Counted from the first letter of the stretch, positions 8,485 through 17,515 are shown. The stretch: 64,000 nt of DNA from Actinomyces sp. oral taxon 171 str. F0337 (GCF_005696555.1 NZ_CP040005.1:2976001-3040000), one strand, 5' to 3'. Program-made: numbers and translations. The notes: generated by a model not told the origin, from the sequence alone.

Positions 8485-10047
8485 TTGCGCCTTCTTCCCC
8501 GTACTATCTCCAGTGTAGGAGTGGCTCTCGCCACTCTTCCCCTTGCTCTCGGCGCGCTCGCCACCCCGGGACTCACCCCTCAGGCCATCGCGGCTCAGGG
8601 GCAGACGGCTCTCGCCTCCCCCCAGCCCCTGCCTACCGCCCAGATCAACGGCGTCGTCTGGGATCAAACGATTGTCGGCAATGTCGTCTACGTCGTCGGC
8701 GAGTTCGATCAGGCCCGTCCGGCGGGATCCCCCGATAAGCAGAACGAGTCACCACGGTCCAACGCGATGGCCTACGACATCACCACGGGCGAGATGCTGG
8801 ACTGGGCACCACAGCTCAACGCGGCAGCCAATGCGATCGAGGCGTCTCCTGACGGCTCCACCCTGTATATCGGGGGGAAGTTCACCTCGGTTAACGGCCA
8901 GCCCGCCTCCCACCTGGCCGCGGTGGACACCGCCGGCCAGTACAAGCCGCTGAATGGCGGCACTCCCGGCGGTGCGGTATCGCCCAACGGTACGGTGCGG
9001 GATCTTGAGCTGTCTCCTGACGGCTCCACCCTTTACATGGCTGGACTCTTCACGCAGGTCAACGACCTGGAACGGCTACGCGCCGCGGCTCTTGACCTGA
9101 AGACCCAGCAGGTGACCAGCTTCGCCCCCCGGGTCGATGACGAGTCCGAGGTTCGGACCATCACCGTCGCAGCCGACGGGTCGGCAATAGCCATCGGAGG
9201 CTCTTTCAAGACCGTCGAGGGATCTTCCGACGCCTACGGCATGGCCATCCTGGAGAAGGACGGGGCGTTGCGGCACACCAACCTCGCCAAGGACATCAGA
9301 AACGCGGGCTCGATGTCAGGCATCATGAGCATGAAGTCGGACTCCAAGGGGCTCTATGGCACCGCCTACTCCATGGAGGGTTTCTTCGAGGGGATGTTTC
9401 GCGCAGACTGGAGCACCGGGGACATCAACCTTATGGCCGACTGCCACGGAGACAGCTACGATGTGCTGCCCACCAACGACGTCATCTACGTCTCCAGCCA
9501 CACCCACGACTGCTCCAATATCGGTGGCGTCCCCGATCGCGCACAAGAAGGGGTCTACTACCACGCCATCGCCTTCTCCAGTGATGCCACTGGAACAGTA
9601 GGAACCAACACCGCCAACGGCTACGCCGATTTTGCTGGTCACCCCGCCCCCACCCAGTACAACGAGTTTCTTCCCGGTTTCGCGAATGGCGAGTACACCG
9701 CCTCCAAACAGGCCACCTGGACCGTTGAGGGAAATGATGACTACCTCATTTACGGCGGTGAGTTCGTAGCCGTCAACGGAATTTCTCAGCAAGGTCTCGT
9801 TCGCTTCTCACTGAAAGGCGACAAGAAGGAGGACAAGAAGGAGGACAAAAAGGAGGACAAAAAGGAAGAGAAGAAGGGGGACAAGAACGAGGGTAAAAAG
9901 CCAGAGGAAGAAAAAGGGAAGAATGACGACAAGAACGACTGGGGCGATCCTGAAGACGACTGGAATGACGAGGAGGATCAGCACGGCTGGGACGAAAGAA
10001 ACGGTGACCATGACGGCTGGAACAACAACCAGCACGGATGGTGGTGA
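8485..10047 (+). CDS. Secreted beta-propeller-like (delta-60-type repeat) protein with charged tail
   Basis: A 520-residue exported protein. TTG 8485 is chosen because ACGGAGA lies just upstream and a signal peptide follows directly (hydrophobic to about residue 36, likely cleaved near AIA-AQ). The body carries repeats of GxFxxVNGxxxxxLAxxD (FTSVNGQPASHLAAVD, FTQVNDLERLRAAALD, FKTVEGSSDAYGMAIL, FVAVNGISQQGLVRFSL), each preceded by SPDGSTLY-like strands, as in delta-60/propeller proteins. From about residue 445 the chain becomes a Lys/Glu/Asp tract and then a Trp-Asp-rich tail. There is no LPxTG sorting signal, so it is released or held electrostatically. The lipoprotein gene follows seven bases later. 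Function unknown. Confidence 0.8.
   Translation: MRLLPRTISSVGVALATLPLALGALATPGLTPQAIAAQGQTALASPQPLPTAQINGVVWDQTIVGNVVYVVGEFDQARPAGSPDKQNESPRSNAMAYDITTGEMLDWAPQLNAAANAIEASPDGSTLYIGGKFTSVNGQPASHLAAVDTAGQYKPLNGGTPGGAVSPNGTVRDLELSPDGSTLYMAGLFTQVNDLERLRAAALDLKTQQVTSFAPRVDDESEVRTITVAADGSAIAIGGSFKTVEGSSDAYGMAILEKDGALRHTNLAKDIRNAGSMSGIMSMKSDSKGLYGTAYSMEGFFEGMFRADWSTGDINLMADCHGDSYDVLPTNDVIYVSSHTHDCSNIGGVPDRAQEGVYYHAIAFSSDATGTVGTNTANGYADFAGHPAPTQYNEFLPGFANGEYTASKQATWTVEGNDDYLIYGGEFVAVNGISQQGLVRFSLKGDKKEDKKEDKKEDKKEEKKGDKNEGKKPEEEKGKNDDKNDWGDPEDDWNDEEDQHGWDERNGDHDGWNNNQHGWW
9820..9891 (+). repeat. In-frame 12-bp tandem repeat (DKKE units)
   Basis: Six consecutive 12-base units related to GACAAGAAGGAG encode DKKE-type tetrapeptides in the secreted protein's tail. 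The first two are identical and later ones carry single-base changes. Slippage could change tail length between strains. Confidence 0.8.
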
Positions 10048-10053
10048 TGATCA

Positions 10054-10920
10054 ATGACATCGACTGAGATCGCTTCGCCGGGCCTGGTTCGGGAGTCGCG
10101 TACCGATGAGCGGATCATCCGTCGAGGTGCAGGTCGCATGCGTCGACATGCGCCACGCGCTCGGATGCTGATCCTGCCCACTGCCCTGGTACTGGGACTG
10201 GGACTGGCCGCTTGCGGCGGCGGAAAGTCCACCGGCAGCACTGCTGCCAGTCCTTCTTCCTCACCATCTGCATCCGCATCCACCAGGGCAAGTGCGAGCG
10301 CGAGCACGAGTGCGAGTGCAAGCGCGAGTGCGAGCAGCTCGTCTACTCCTACTCCTACTCCTACCCCTACCCCTTCGCCCTCATCAGCCGCCCCCAGCAG
10401 CCCACCGGCCGAGACCCCGGAGCCGACGGAGACCAAGCCGCCGGAGGATACCGCCTCAACAGCCGCGACACCGGACTCCTCGGGCATTGATCCGAACGCC
10501 GTGAAGAATGGAGACCTCTCGAAGGACCAGTACGGTGAGGTTTCTTTGGGCGAGACGGTCAATGTTGTTGATGGCGTGTCCATCTCCCTGGGACAGCCCC
10601 GGATCGAGGAGCTCACCGGCGGGCCCGGCGAGGTGGCTGGTTCCGGGATCGTCGTTCCAGTCACGCTGACGAACAGTTCGGGAACCGAGATCTCTCTGAG
10701 CGGTTTCACGACCTCGGCCAGCTACGGCGAGGGCGATGGAACACCTGCCAATGAGGTCCCCTCGGCTTCAAAGCGAGTGCCCGCCAAGTTGGCTGCAGGT
10801 GAGTCGGTGAGCGTCGACAGGGCCTTCGTCGTGCCCGCTGAAGGGCGGAAGAACGTCAAGGTCGTTGTCGACCTGGGTGCCGCCTACCACTCCGCCGTCT
10901 TCCGGGGGGCCATGGGCTGA
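10054..10920 (+). CDS. Lipoprotein with Ala/Ser-Pro/Thr linker and DUF4352-like domain
   Basis: Up to 288 residues. A lipoprotein signal MLILPTALVLGLGLAAC ends at a lipobox cysteine. ATG 10138 (MRRHAPRARM) would give a conventional signal peptide, while ATG 10054 adds 28 residues but sits only seven bases after the preceding stop; both are possible. After the lipobox comes a low-complexity Ser/Ala then Pro/Thr linker (about residues 63-140). A C-terminal beta domain follows (VNVVDGVSISLGQPRIEEL ... VPVTLTNSSGTEISL), resembling the immunoglobulin-like DUF4352 group. It is probably anchored outside the membrane and co-expressed with the propeller protein upstream. Ligand unknown. Confidence 0.78.
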   Translation: MTSTEIASPGLVRESRTDERIIRRGAGRMRRHAPRARMLILPTALVLGLGLAACGGGKSTGSTAASPSSSPSASASTRASASASTSASASASASSSSTPTPTPTPTPSPSSAAPSSPPAETPEPTETKPPEDTASTAATPDSSGIDPNAVKNGDLSKDQYGEVSLGETVNVVDGVSISLGQPRIEELTGGPGEVAGSGIVVPVTLTNSSGTEISLSGFTTSASYGEGDGTPANEVPSASKRVPAKLAAGESVSVDRAFVVPAEGRKNVKVVVDLGAAYHSAVFRGAMG

Positions 10921-10938
10921 CCCTCGTTCCTTACCATC

Positions 10939-10992
10939 AGCCTCAGGTGGCGTTCGTCCTCGCTTGAGCGAGGACGAACGCCACCTGAGGCT
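10939..10992. terminator. Perfect 25-bp hairpin between convergent genes
   Basis: Arms 10939-10963 and 10968-10992 are perfect reverse complements with a TTGA loop. It sits 19 bases after the lipoprotein stop and about 50 before the end of the opposing glutathione-transferase-like gene. It most likely acts as a bidirectional terminator, though neither side has a clear T-run. Confidence 0.75.
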
Positions 10993-11040
10993 CGTGGGGT
11001 ACGGCGAGCGCGAAAACGGGCCTCGGCGGCCGCAGCAGCG

Positions 11041-11907
11041 TCAGCAGCCCAAGGCGCTGCGCTCCTCCGGCCCCACCCAGCCCGAGCGACCCTCCAGGGC
11101 GCGGAACCAGCGGGCCAGCGCCGGCCAGAAGGAGATGGACGGCGCCTCGCCACCGGGGTAGTGCTGGCGCCCGCCGTACTCGTAGGACTGGACAGTGGTG
11201 AACAGGCGGATGTCGCTGCCGGTGGGCTTGTCGCCGCACAGGTACTGCCCGATGGCGATGACGGCGGACAGGGCCGGCCCGTCGAGCATCGTCAGGCCGT
11301 CCTCGCGGGAGGCCTCCATCCGGGTGGCCCGGGCCAGGAGGGTGTCGATGACGTCGAAGCCCACGAGGACGCCGTTGGCCGCCGCCGCGGCCTTCTCCGG
11401 GTCCTGGGAGTGGGTGGCCACCGCGTGGCCGACGTTGATCTGCGAGCCGATCCACTTGTCCCAGGCGTCGGTGGAGTTACGGCGGTTGAGCGGGTAGAGG
11501 TCCGGGGCGCCCTCGCGGTGGAGGTCCCACCAGGCGGTGGACAGGTCGAAGAGCAGGTCGCCGGAGTCGTCGCTGACGACCTCGCCGGTGGTGGTGTCCA
11601 CCAGGGCCGGGACGGTGGGGGGAGGCTCGTAGCCGGGGGTCTTCGCGTAGACATCGGCCAGCGAGCGGGCGCCGAGCTCCGGGTCGACGCCGGGCTCGCC
11701 GTCGGGACCGGTCAGCTCCCAGTACCCGTCCGCACCCTTGCCGTAGGTCCAGGACACGGGGATCGCCTCGGTCAGGCCCAGCAGACGCCGGGCGATGAGG
11801 ACGCGGCGGCACCACGGGCAGGCCCCTGACGCCACGAGTCGATAGCGCCCCGCCTCCACGGGCAGGTCGCCGCTGGGTACGAATCGGTGTGAGACTGCGA
11901 TGGCCAA
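11041..11907 (-). CDS. Glutathionyl-hydroquinone reductase-like glutathione S-transferase family protein
   Basis: A 288-residue soluble protein. The N-terminal thioredoxin-fold half has the active-site motif CPWC (ASGACPWCRRVLIARRLLGL, near residue 35). The C-terminal half is the helical GST domain (YLCGDKPTGSDIRLFTTVQSYE), as in YqjG/ECM4 reductases that remove thiols from quinone conjugates. Actinomycetes use mycothiol rather than glutathione, so the true thiol is probably mycothiol (inference). TTG 11907 is chosen because GGGAGG lies six bases upstream and the conserved chain begins at once; a longer frame to 12012 lacks support. Confidence 0.83.
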   Translation of the reverse strand: MAIAVSHRFVPSGDLPVEAGRYRLVASGACPWCRRVLIARRLLGLTEAIPVSWTYGKGADGYWELTGPDGEPGVDPELGARSLADVYAKTPGYEPPPTVPALVDTTTGEVVSDDSGDLLFDLSTAWWDLHREGAPDLYPLNRRNSTDAWDKWIGSQINVGHAVATHSQDPEKAAAAANGVLVGFDVIDTLLARATRMEASREDGLTMLDGPALSAVIAIGQYLCGDKPTGSDIRLFTTVQSYEYGGRQHYPGGEAPSISFWPALARWFRALEGRSGWVGPEERSALGC

Positions 11908-12020
11908 GGGGTGCCTCCCGGGAGGGTCGTCGAGGGGTCGTGGTGCCCAAGGCCCATCATTCCTTGCGCGTCGGCCGCCGTCACCCGATTCACACGGGGC
12001 GGAATCTCGCACTCCGCACC

Positions 12021-12149
12021 CGCCGACGGGGACATTCTTGACTCAACGGGGGCATCCTGCGCGTTCGGGTGCAGGATTCCCGTCCCCGACAGCGTCGAAC
12101 GCCCCCGCCCGGAACAACACGCCCGCGGCGGCGTCGAACGTCCCCGGCC
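12021..12149 (+). repeat. Dispersed GGGGAC/GTCCCC intergenic element, copy C
   Basis: This lies between the 3' end of the TPR gene and the start of the GST-like gene. It begins CGCCGACGGGGACAT, as does the reverse complement of copy A. It shares the GCGCGTTCGG, CAGGATTC, GTCCCCGAC, GCGTCGAACG and CCCCCGCCCGGAA blocks with B and D, and is more diverged than A/B are from each other. Confidence 0.75.
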
Positions 12150-12197
12150 ACGGGCCAGGGAGGGGCTGCATCGCGGGCCGGGAACCGCGCCCCGGGA

Positions 12198-15100
12198 TCA
12201 GCGCAACGTCTCCTCGATGGAGGCCACGAACTCCAGGGCGTCGTGACCGTCCCAGTGCGGCTCACCGAGCAGGTCGCGCACGCGCGCGCAGGCGGCCAGG
12301 GCCTCGTCGCGCTCACCGCGCTCGGCGTGCAGGCGGGCCAGCATGCACAGGGCACGCGAGGCCGAGTCGCGGTCCTCGGTGTCCATGTAGCCGTCGTAGG
12401 CGGACTCGCAGTGCTGGACGGCCTGCCAGTTCTGGCCGGTGCGCCACAGGATCCAGGCCATGTCGTCGTGCCAGTCGCCGATCTCCCAGGCTGAGGAGTA
12501 GCCCTCGGTGTCGGCCACGCCGGCGAAGGCCTGGCGGGCCTCCTCCATGATCTCGCGGGCCTCGTCGAGCCGCCCCCGGGCCATGGGCAGGGTGAGGTCG
12601 TCCACCAGCGCCCTGGCCGAGCGGCGCAGCGCCCGCCCCCGGTCCAGGCAGCCCTGGTCGGTGCGGGTGTCCTCCAGGTCGGCGGCCTGGCGGAACAGGG
12701 CGGCGGCGCGCACATTGTCCTTGAGGTTGGAGGCGGCCATCGCCGCGTGCGAGAGGTACTCCGCCGCCAGCGCCCGGCGCCCCTGGTCCTGCAGTATCCG
12801 GGCGGCGGCCAGCGAGTGCTCGGCGACGCTCTCCTCCTCGCCCATGGCCATGCCGGTCTGGGCCAGGAGCCGGTGCAGGTACAGGGCGATGCTCTCGGCC
12901 CCGGAGCGCTGGGCCAGGGACAGCGCGGACTCCAGGATCTCGGCGCTCTCCAGGTAGCGCTCGGAGGCCTCCAGCGCCGAGCCCAGGGACAGCAGGGAGG
13001 CCACGGCGTACAGGGTGATGCCGGCGGCCAGCATGATGTTGGCCTGCTCGCGGAACTGGGCGATGGCCTCGTCGAACTGGCCCACCTCCATCGAGGAGAT
13101 GCCCAGCAGGCGCCGACCGCGGGCCGCCAGGACCGGGGAGACCTTCTCGTGGCGGCGCATGACCTCCTCGGCCAGGAGGCAGCCGTCGTAGACGTCACCG
13201 CACTCGGCCAGGACCTCGGCCCGGGCCATGTCGAGGATGTCGTCCATCCGCTCGGCGTGGCGGTCCTCGGGGACGGCGTCGGCGGCGCGGGCGACGACCT
13301 GGATCGCCCCGAGCGCCTCGTCCTTGGCGTGCAGGTCGGTGAGGACCGAGGCCCCCACGAGCAGGGCGTCGGCGGCCAGGACGAGGGAGTCGGTGCCCCC
13401 GGGGTCGAGCAGCTCGGTGGACACCAGGTCCTCGACCTGAGCCTCGATCTGCCCGATGAGGGAGGTGGCCCGCTGCAGGCGCCGGTCGCGCTCGGGATCC
13501 TGGGAGCGCTCGGCGATGGAGTCGGCGGTGATCTCGTTGTCGAGGTTGAGCAGGTCCACGTAGTGGGCGCCCAGCGGCCCGAAGGCCAGCTCGATGAGGG
13601 GGCGGATCCGCAGGCGCTCGGCGATGGCCTCGTCCATCTCGGTGCGGCAGGTCATGGCGGCGGCGCGCAGCAGTCCGGTGTGGTACTCCAGGCCTGGGAT
13701 CTCCTCACCGATCGGGGGCAGCAGGTCGCGGGTGGCCACCTGGTCGACGACGTACCAGTAGTCCATCGTCGAGGAGCCGATGGTACGGCGGTGGTCGACG
13801 TAGCGGCGCACCGCCTCCTCCCCGTTGCGCACCGGTCGGGGCCGCACGAGGTCCACCAGGGGGAAGGGCTCGTCGCCCCCTTGGTGGCTGGTGGCGGTGC
13901 GTCCGGCACGGGCGCGTCGGCCCGCCGCCTCCTGGCTCGGCGACGTCGTGCGGAGGGCGTGCTCCTGGACCAGCCCGTTGTCGTCGGTCACGAGACCCAG
14001 GAGGGAGGCGACGTCGGGTGCGGCGCCGTCCTCGTCCACGGTCAGGCTCGTCTGGGCCGGCTCGGGCAGCTCCTCGGAGGGCTCCAGGAGGTCGACCTCC
14101 ACGCCCAGCCCGTGGACCGCGCCGGGGGCGGCGTCGAAGGCGGCCCGAACCAGGGAGCGCTCGAGGTGGTCGGAGATGGTGGAGTTGCCGTTGCGCACGT
14201 CGAACTGCTGGGCCAGGCGCCGGGCCCAGCCGGTCATCTCGGCGTAGACGCGCGAGATGGTGGTGGAGGCCTCCAGACCCGGCAGCGGGTACCACAGGTC
14301 GGCGGACGGGACCTCGACGCCGAGGGCCTCCTCACCGCGGCCGGCCCGCTCCGCCTCGCGCAGCACCAGGCTCATGCCGCGCAGGGCCGACAGCAGCACG
14401 TAGGCGGACTCGGCCTGGGCCAGCCAGGACAGGTGACGGCGCAGGATCTCCAGGCCCCGGTCCACCCGCCCCACGAGGGCCAGGTACTCCAGGTGGTAGG
14501 CCAGGGAGATGAGGGCCTTGGGGCTGCGGCGGATCTCCCGGTAGGAGCGCAGGTGCGCCTCCCAGGCCGCCCGGGGCCGACCGGAGGCCAGCAGGGGCAG
14601 CAGCGCGAGGGACTGCGTGGTCTGGGGCTGCACGGAGCAGCTGACGGCGCCGGTCAGCACGGGCACGGCGGTGGCCACGGCCAGCTCCCAGGCCTCGGTG
14701 CGGTAGGCGAAGGCGACCTGGCGCATCGGGTCGCAGCCCTCGCAGTCGGCGTTCTCGTCGCGGTGGGTGGCCCGCCAGGCGGCCAGCTCCTCGGCGGCCT
14801 CCTCCTCGAGGCCCAGCAGGCCGGCGACCGAGGCGCGCTCGCCGTGAACGACGTGCATGGAGGCGCCCTCGGCGCGGTAGAACTCCTCGAGGCTGGCCTC
14901 GAGCTGGCGCACCTTGTCCTTGGAGACCTTGGGGTTGGCGCCGGCCACGGCCACCGCCCACTTGAAGTGCCAGTGCAGGGTGCGTACCTGGGCGCTGTCG
15001 AAGGCCTCGGAGTGGCGCTGGTAGCGGCCGAGGTTCCACGCGAAGGGCGACAGCGCCTTCCATGCCTCGTTGCCCTGCTGGTAGGCCTCGGTCAGGGCCA

Positions 15101-15242
15101 GCCGGGTGGCGATCCGCAGGTCCTCGTCGCCCAGTGCGTCCGCCCAGCTGACGGCCTCCGCGATGAGGGCCGAGGTCTGGGGGCCGTGACCGAGGGCATC
15201 GGCGTAGGCCAGACGCTCGAGGATGTCTTCGCGTGTGGTCAT
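12198..15242 (-). CDS. Large TPR-like helical repeat protein (function unknown)
   Basis: A 1014-residue cytosolic protein made almost entirely of helices. From about residue 640 onward it shows TPR-like units (MEVGQFDEAIAQFREQA, RYLESAEILESALSLAQRSG, RGERDEALAACARVRDLLG). The N-terminal third has a CEGC pair (DENADCEGCDP). No catalytic motif is recognised, so a scaffold role is inferred. ATG 15242 has GGAAGGA eight bases upstream. An alternative start at 15284 overlaps the stop of the 40-residue ORF as ATGA and would add 14 residues by coupling. It is the last gene of the 18734-12198 cluster. Confidence 0.8.
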   Translation of the reverse strand: MTTREDILERLAYADALGHGPQTSALIAEAVSWADALGDEDLRIATRLALTEAYQQGNEAWKALSPFAWNLGRYQRHSEAFDSAQVRTLHWHFKWAVAVAGANPKVSKDKVRQLEASLEEFYRAEGASMHVVHGERASVAGLLGLEEEAAEELAAWRATHRDENADCEGCDPMRQVAFAYRTEAWELAVATAVPVLTGAVSCSVQPQTTQSLALLPLLASGRPRAAWEAHLRSYREIRRSPKALISLAYHLEYLALVGRVDRGLEILRRHLSWLAQAESAYVLLSALRGMSLVLREAERAGRGEEALGVEVPSADLWYPLPGLEASTTISRVYAEMTGWARRLAQQFDVRNGNSTISDHLERSLVRAAFDAAPGAVHGLGVEVDLLEPSEELPEPAQTSLTVDEDGAAPDVASLLGLVTDDNGLVQEHALRTTSPSQEAAGRRARAGRTATSHQGGDEPFPLVDLVRPRPVRNGEEAVRRYVDHRRTIGSSTMDYWYVVDQVATRDLLPPIGEEIPGLEYHTGLLRAAAMTCRTEMDEAIAERLRIRPLIELAFGPLGAHYVDLLNLDNEITADSIAERSQDPERDRRLQRATSLIGQIEAQVEDLVSTELLDPGGTDSLVLAADALLVGASVLTDLHAKDEALGAIQVVARAADAVPEDRHAERMDDILDMARAEVLAECGDVYDGCLLAEEVMRRHEKVSPVLAARGRRLLGISSMEVGQFDEAIAQFREQANIMLAAGITLYAVASLLSLGSALEASERYLESAEILESALSLAQRSGAESIALYLHRLLAQTGMAMGEEESVAEHSLAAARILQDQGRRALAAEYLSHAAMAASNLKDNVRAAALFRQAADLEDTRTDQGCLDRGRALRRSARALVDDLTLPMARGRLDEAREIMEEARQAFAGVADTEGYSSAWEIGDWHDDMAWILWRTGQNWQAVQHCESAYDGYMDTEDRDSASRALCMLARLHAERGERDEALAACARVRDLLGEPHWDGHDALEFVASIEETLR

Positions 15243-15280
15243 GGAGTCTGTCCTTCCGGGCGGAGCCTGACGTTGCACCG

Positions 15281-15403
15281 TCATGAGGCGAAGGCTTCCA
15301 CCGTGTGCTGCAAGAACACACGGAATGCGATCCGCGCACCCCAGGGACGCCGTGGGAGGAGCGTCGTCCCGCACCGCTCACCGGTGAACGGTGGCATGGG
15401 CAT
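15281..15403 (-). CDS. 40-residue small ORF upstream of the TPR gene
   Basis: It begins MPMPPFTGERCG and ends FLQHTVEAFAS. ATG 15403 is preceded by a strong AAAGGAG with a six-base spacer, better than most genes here. Its TGA overlaps an in-frame ATG (15284) of the TPR gene as ATGA, so it may couple translation. It has one cysteine, is basic in the middle and lacks a membrane segment. It could be a genuine small protein or a translated leader. Confidence 0.5.
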   Translation of the reverse strand: MPMPPFTGERCGTTLLPRRPWGARIAFRVFLQHTVEAFAS

Positions 15404-15457
15404 ATCGGGCTCCTTTCGTCCAGAGGGCGGTTGTCCGACGTCCAGTGTTACCGAACA

Positions 15458-15463
15458 GTTATA
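15458..15463 (-). promoter_or_regulatory. Candidate -10 box (TATAAC) for the small ORF/TPR unit
   Basis: On the minus strand TATAAC lies in an AT-rich patch about 55 bases before the small ORF start. No convincing -35 is present. It would let the TPR gene be transcribed apart from the upstream YbjN genes. Confidence 0.35.
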
Positions 15464-15630
15464 GAATCCGCTACTGCAACGGCCAGCGGCAACTCGGCCG
15501 CGGGGCATGTCTGAAGCCGGAGCAACGTCCGGACCGGCCGGCTCCAGGACCGGGCACCCCGACGGCGACTCCCACCACTCCAGTGTTTCCAGCGGGTGCC
15601 GCAGCGCCGGGTCCGCGAGACCCGCGCGTG

Positions 15631-16461
15631 CTAGGACACGAGCAGGGGCTTGGAGGTGTCGGTTGTCTCAACCCCGGTTCCGCCCTCCGTATCACCCGGG
15701 GCACCGGGGCCCGGCCCGTCGACGACGGCCGCCATCTCCACCGTCGCATCCGACATGTCAGCAGGCATGCCCTCGACCATCGCACCCGCAGGTGTCTGCG
15801 CGCTCTCGCGCACCGGCTCCCCTCCCGTCGCCGCGGCAGTACCGGTGTCACCGGTGGGCCGGATGGGCTGGGGCGCATCGGGCAGGGCGATGACGGTCGC
15901 CCCATCACCCTCACCGTCAGTCTCAGTCTCCGGCTCGCTCTCGGCCTGGGGCCCGGGTTCGACCTCGGTCTCAGCCTCCGGCCCGACGGCGGGCCACTCG
16001 TCGGCATCGGCATCTTCGGCCGCAAGAAGGCTGAGGACCTCGCGCAGGGCGCCGTCGATGCCCTCGAGGATGAAGTCCATGGTGCCGGCGAGCTGGGCGT
16101 CGTCGAGCCCGACCCCGATGTTGGTGAGAGCCTCGGCGCACAGGGCCAGGCCGGCGTCGTCGACCTCGGTGTAGAGGGCGGGGATGAGCCGGCCGCTGGA
16201 GACCTCCTGGGCCACGGCGCGCACCCGCGAGAGCGCCGCGGCTCCCGGGAGGGCGGCGGCGAGCCGGTGGTGGGCGCGCACGACGAGGATCCGGCGGTCG
16301 ACCACCATGAGCACGTAGTCGAATCCGGACATCGAGGAGCGCACCACTCCCTCGGACAGGTCGATGTCGTAGCGGTGACCGCGCGTGGCCATCCAGGCGG
16401 CGAGCCGCCTGAGGGTCACGGTCGGGGTCACCGACCCCTCCGGCTGATTCCACCAGGCCAT
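15631..16461 (-). CDS. YbjN-like domain protein with acidic C-terminal tail
   Basis: A 276-residue protein. Residues 1-150 resemble the YbjN fold (type III secretion-chaperone-like): a helix, LRRLAAWMATRGHRYDIDL, then strands (YVLMVVDRRILVVRAHHR) and a helical end with ALCAEALTNIGVGLDDAQL. From about residue 155 the chain is low-complexity and rich in Glu, Asp, Pro and Thr. Its ATG overlaps the TGA of the upstream YbjN gene (TGATG at 16459-16463), so the two are translationally coupled and the proteins probably work together, perhaps as a heterodimer. The acidic tail may bind partners. Function not known. Confidence 0.72.
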   Translation of the reverse strand: MAWWNQPEGSVTPTVTLRRLAAWMATRGHRYDIDLSEGVVRSSMSGFDYVLMVVDRRILVVRAHHRLAAALPGAAALSRVRAVAQEVSSGRLIPALYTEVDDAGLALCAEALTNIGVGLDDAQLAGTMDFILEGIDGALREVLSLLAAEDADADEWPAVGPEAETEVEPGPQAESEPETETDGEGDGATVIALPDAPQPIRPTGDTGTAAATGGEPVRESAQTPAGAMVEGMPADMSDATVEMAAVVDGPGPGAPGDTEGGTGVETTDTSKPLLVS

Positions 16462-16901
16462 CAGTCCTCCTCCCAGGTGACGAGCTCGGGGAAGCGCTCC
16501 TCCACGGCGGAGAAGAAGGCGCGGGTCATGCCCAGACCCATGTCCATGAAGGCGTCGAGCTGGGCCTCGCTCATGCCCGCACCGACGTAGGCCACCATCT
16601 GGGTGCTCAGCAGGAGCAGGCGCGGGTCATGGGCGGGGGTGACGGCCAGGTCCGGGCCGTAGGTGGAGCGGTGCTGGGCGTCGATGAAGGCGCGCATCTC
16701 ATCGAGGCGCTCGGCTTCCGGGCGTCCGCGCCACATGCCGGCCACGACGAGGGCGGCCTCCTCGTCGTGGAGGTAGACGCCGATGTCGCAGCCCGGGAAG
16801 CCCATGAAGACGGCGCCGTCCTCCTCGGGGCCGGCGGCGATACCGTGCCGGGACAGCCAGGTCTCCACCCTGTCCAGGGTCAGAGCCGGTTGCGCGCTCA
16901 T
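16461..16901 (-). CDS. YbjN-like domain protein
   Basis: A 146-residue single-domain protein: LTLDRVETWLSRHGI, a strand pair (AVFMGFPGCDIGVYLHDEEAALVVAGMW), a helix and a C-terminal helix, MSEAQLDAFMDMGLGMTRAFFSAVEE. This layout matches YbjN proteins, which share a fold with type III secretion chaperones and act in unclear regulatory or chaperone roles. AAGGAGG precedes ATG 16901. It is coupled to the second YbjN gene by a TGATG overlap and is probably a paralogue of it. Confidence 0.75.
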   Translation of the reverse strand: MSAQPALTLDRVETWLSRHGIAAGPEEDGAVFMGFPGCDIGVYLHDEEAALVVAGMWRGRPEAERLDEMRAFIDAQHRSTYGPDLAVTPAHDPRLLLLSTQMVAYVGAGMSEAQLDAFMDMGLGMTRAFFSAVEERFPELVTWEED

Positions 16902-17023
16902 GGGATCTCTCGCCTCCTTCCCGGTACGGGGCATGGTGCGGGTTCGGTGCGGATGGCGCCGCCTGGGGCGTGCGGCGCGACTGGTTGTCCGGCTCAGGGC
17001 CGGTGGTGGCACAGGACGAGCCG

Positions 17024-17515
17024 TCAGAACTCGATGTCGGAGGCGATGTCCGCGACCGTGTCGACCTGGCCGGCACCAACCTGTGCGCTGCGCACGCTAC
17101 CCGCAGATGCCCCCCGGCCCCTAGTCGAGCCCGGGGCGCCGACGGCGTCGGGCCAGTTCCCCCTGGCCGATCCCGCAGGCCCGGCTGGTCCGGTGGGGCC
17201 TGCGGAGGCGGTGGGGCCACCAGGACCGTCCGGGAGTCGCCCCAGCGCCTGGTCCAGGGAGCGGCCCAGGACACTGGAGGCCGATTCGGCCAGGGTCAGG
17301 CACCGCGAGTCCATCTGCTCGGAGGTCTTGTAGCCGCGGCGGCCGGCGGCCGGGCCTCGTCGTCCTTTGCCGGTGCGGGCAATGGGCTCGTTGCGCCCCG
17401 CGCGGGTGCGCTGGGCAGCGCCGGAGGCGGCGGCGCCCGCTCGCCCGTCCGCCCTGGCAGCGGATGACCGGGAGGGGGAGGAGCTGTCTTGGGACTTCTT
17501 GCGGAAGCCGACCAT
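17024..17515 (-). CDS. Disordered basic protein with collagen-like GPTGPAG tract
   Basis: A 163-residue protein of low complexity. The N-terminus is basic and Ser/Ala/Arg-rich (MVGFRKKSQD...), then comes a short helical core (YKTSEQMDSRCLTLAESASS) and a GP-rich collagen-like stretch near residue 105. AAAGGA precedes ATG 17515. Its place between the zinc-ribbon and YbjN genes suggests the same transcript. Several shadow frames overlap, so the existence call rests on the ribosome-binding site and the operon position. Confidence 0.6.
   Translation of the reverse strand: MVGFRKKSQDSSSPSRSSAARADGRAGAAASGAAQRTRAGRNEPIARTGKGRRGPAAGRRGYKTSEQMDSRCLTLAESASSVLGRSLDQALGRLPDGPGGPTASAGPTGPAGPAGSARGNWPDAVGAPGSTRGRGASAGSVRSAQVGAGQVDTVADIASDIEF

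Noticed and set aside
9820..9891. Possible CRISPR-like direct repeats
   Set aside because: The units are 12 bases, contiguous, in frame and without spacers, so they are a coding tandem repeat. No cas genes occur.
12747..15464. 905-residue plus-strand open frame
   Set aside because: It is antisense to the TPR gene. Its translation is Gly/Val/Gln-rich without domains, a typical shadow in GC-rich DNA, and it has no ribosome-binding site.
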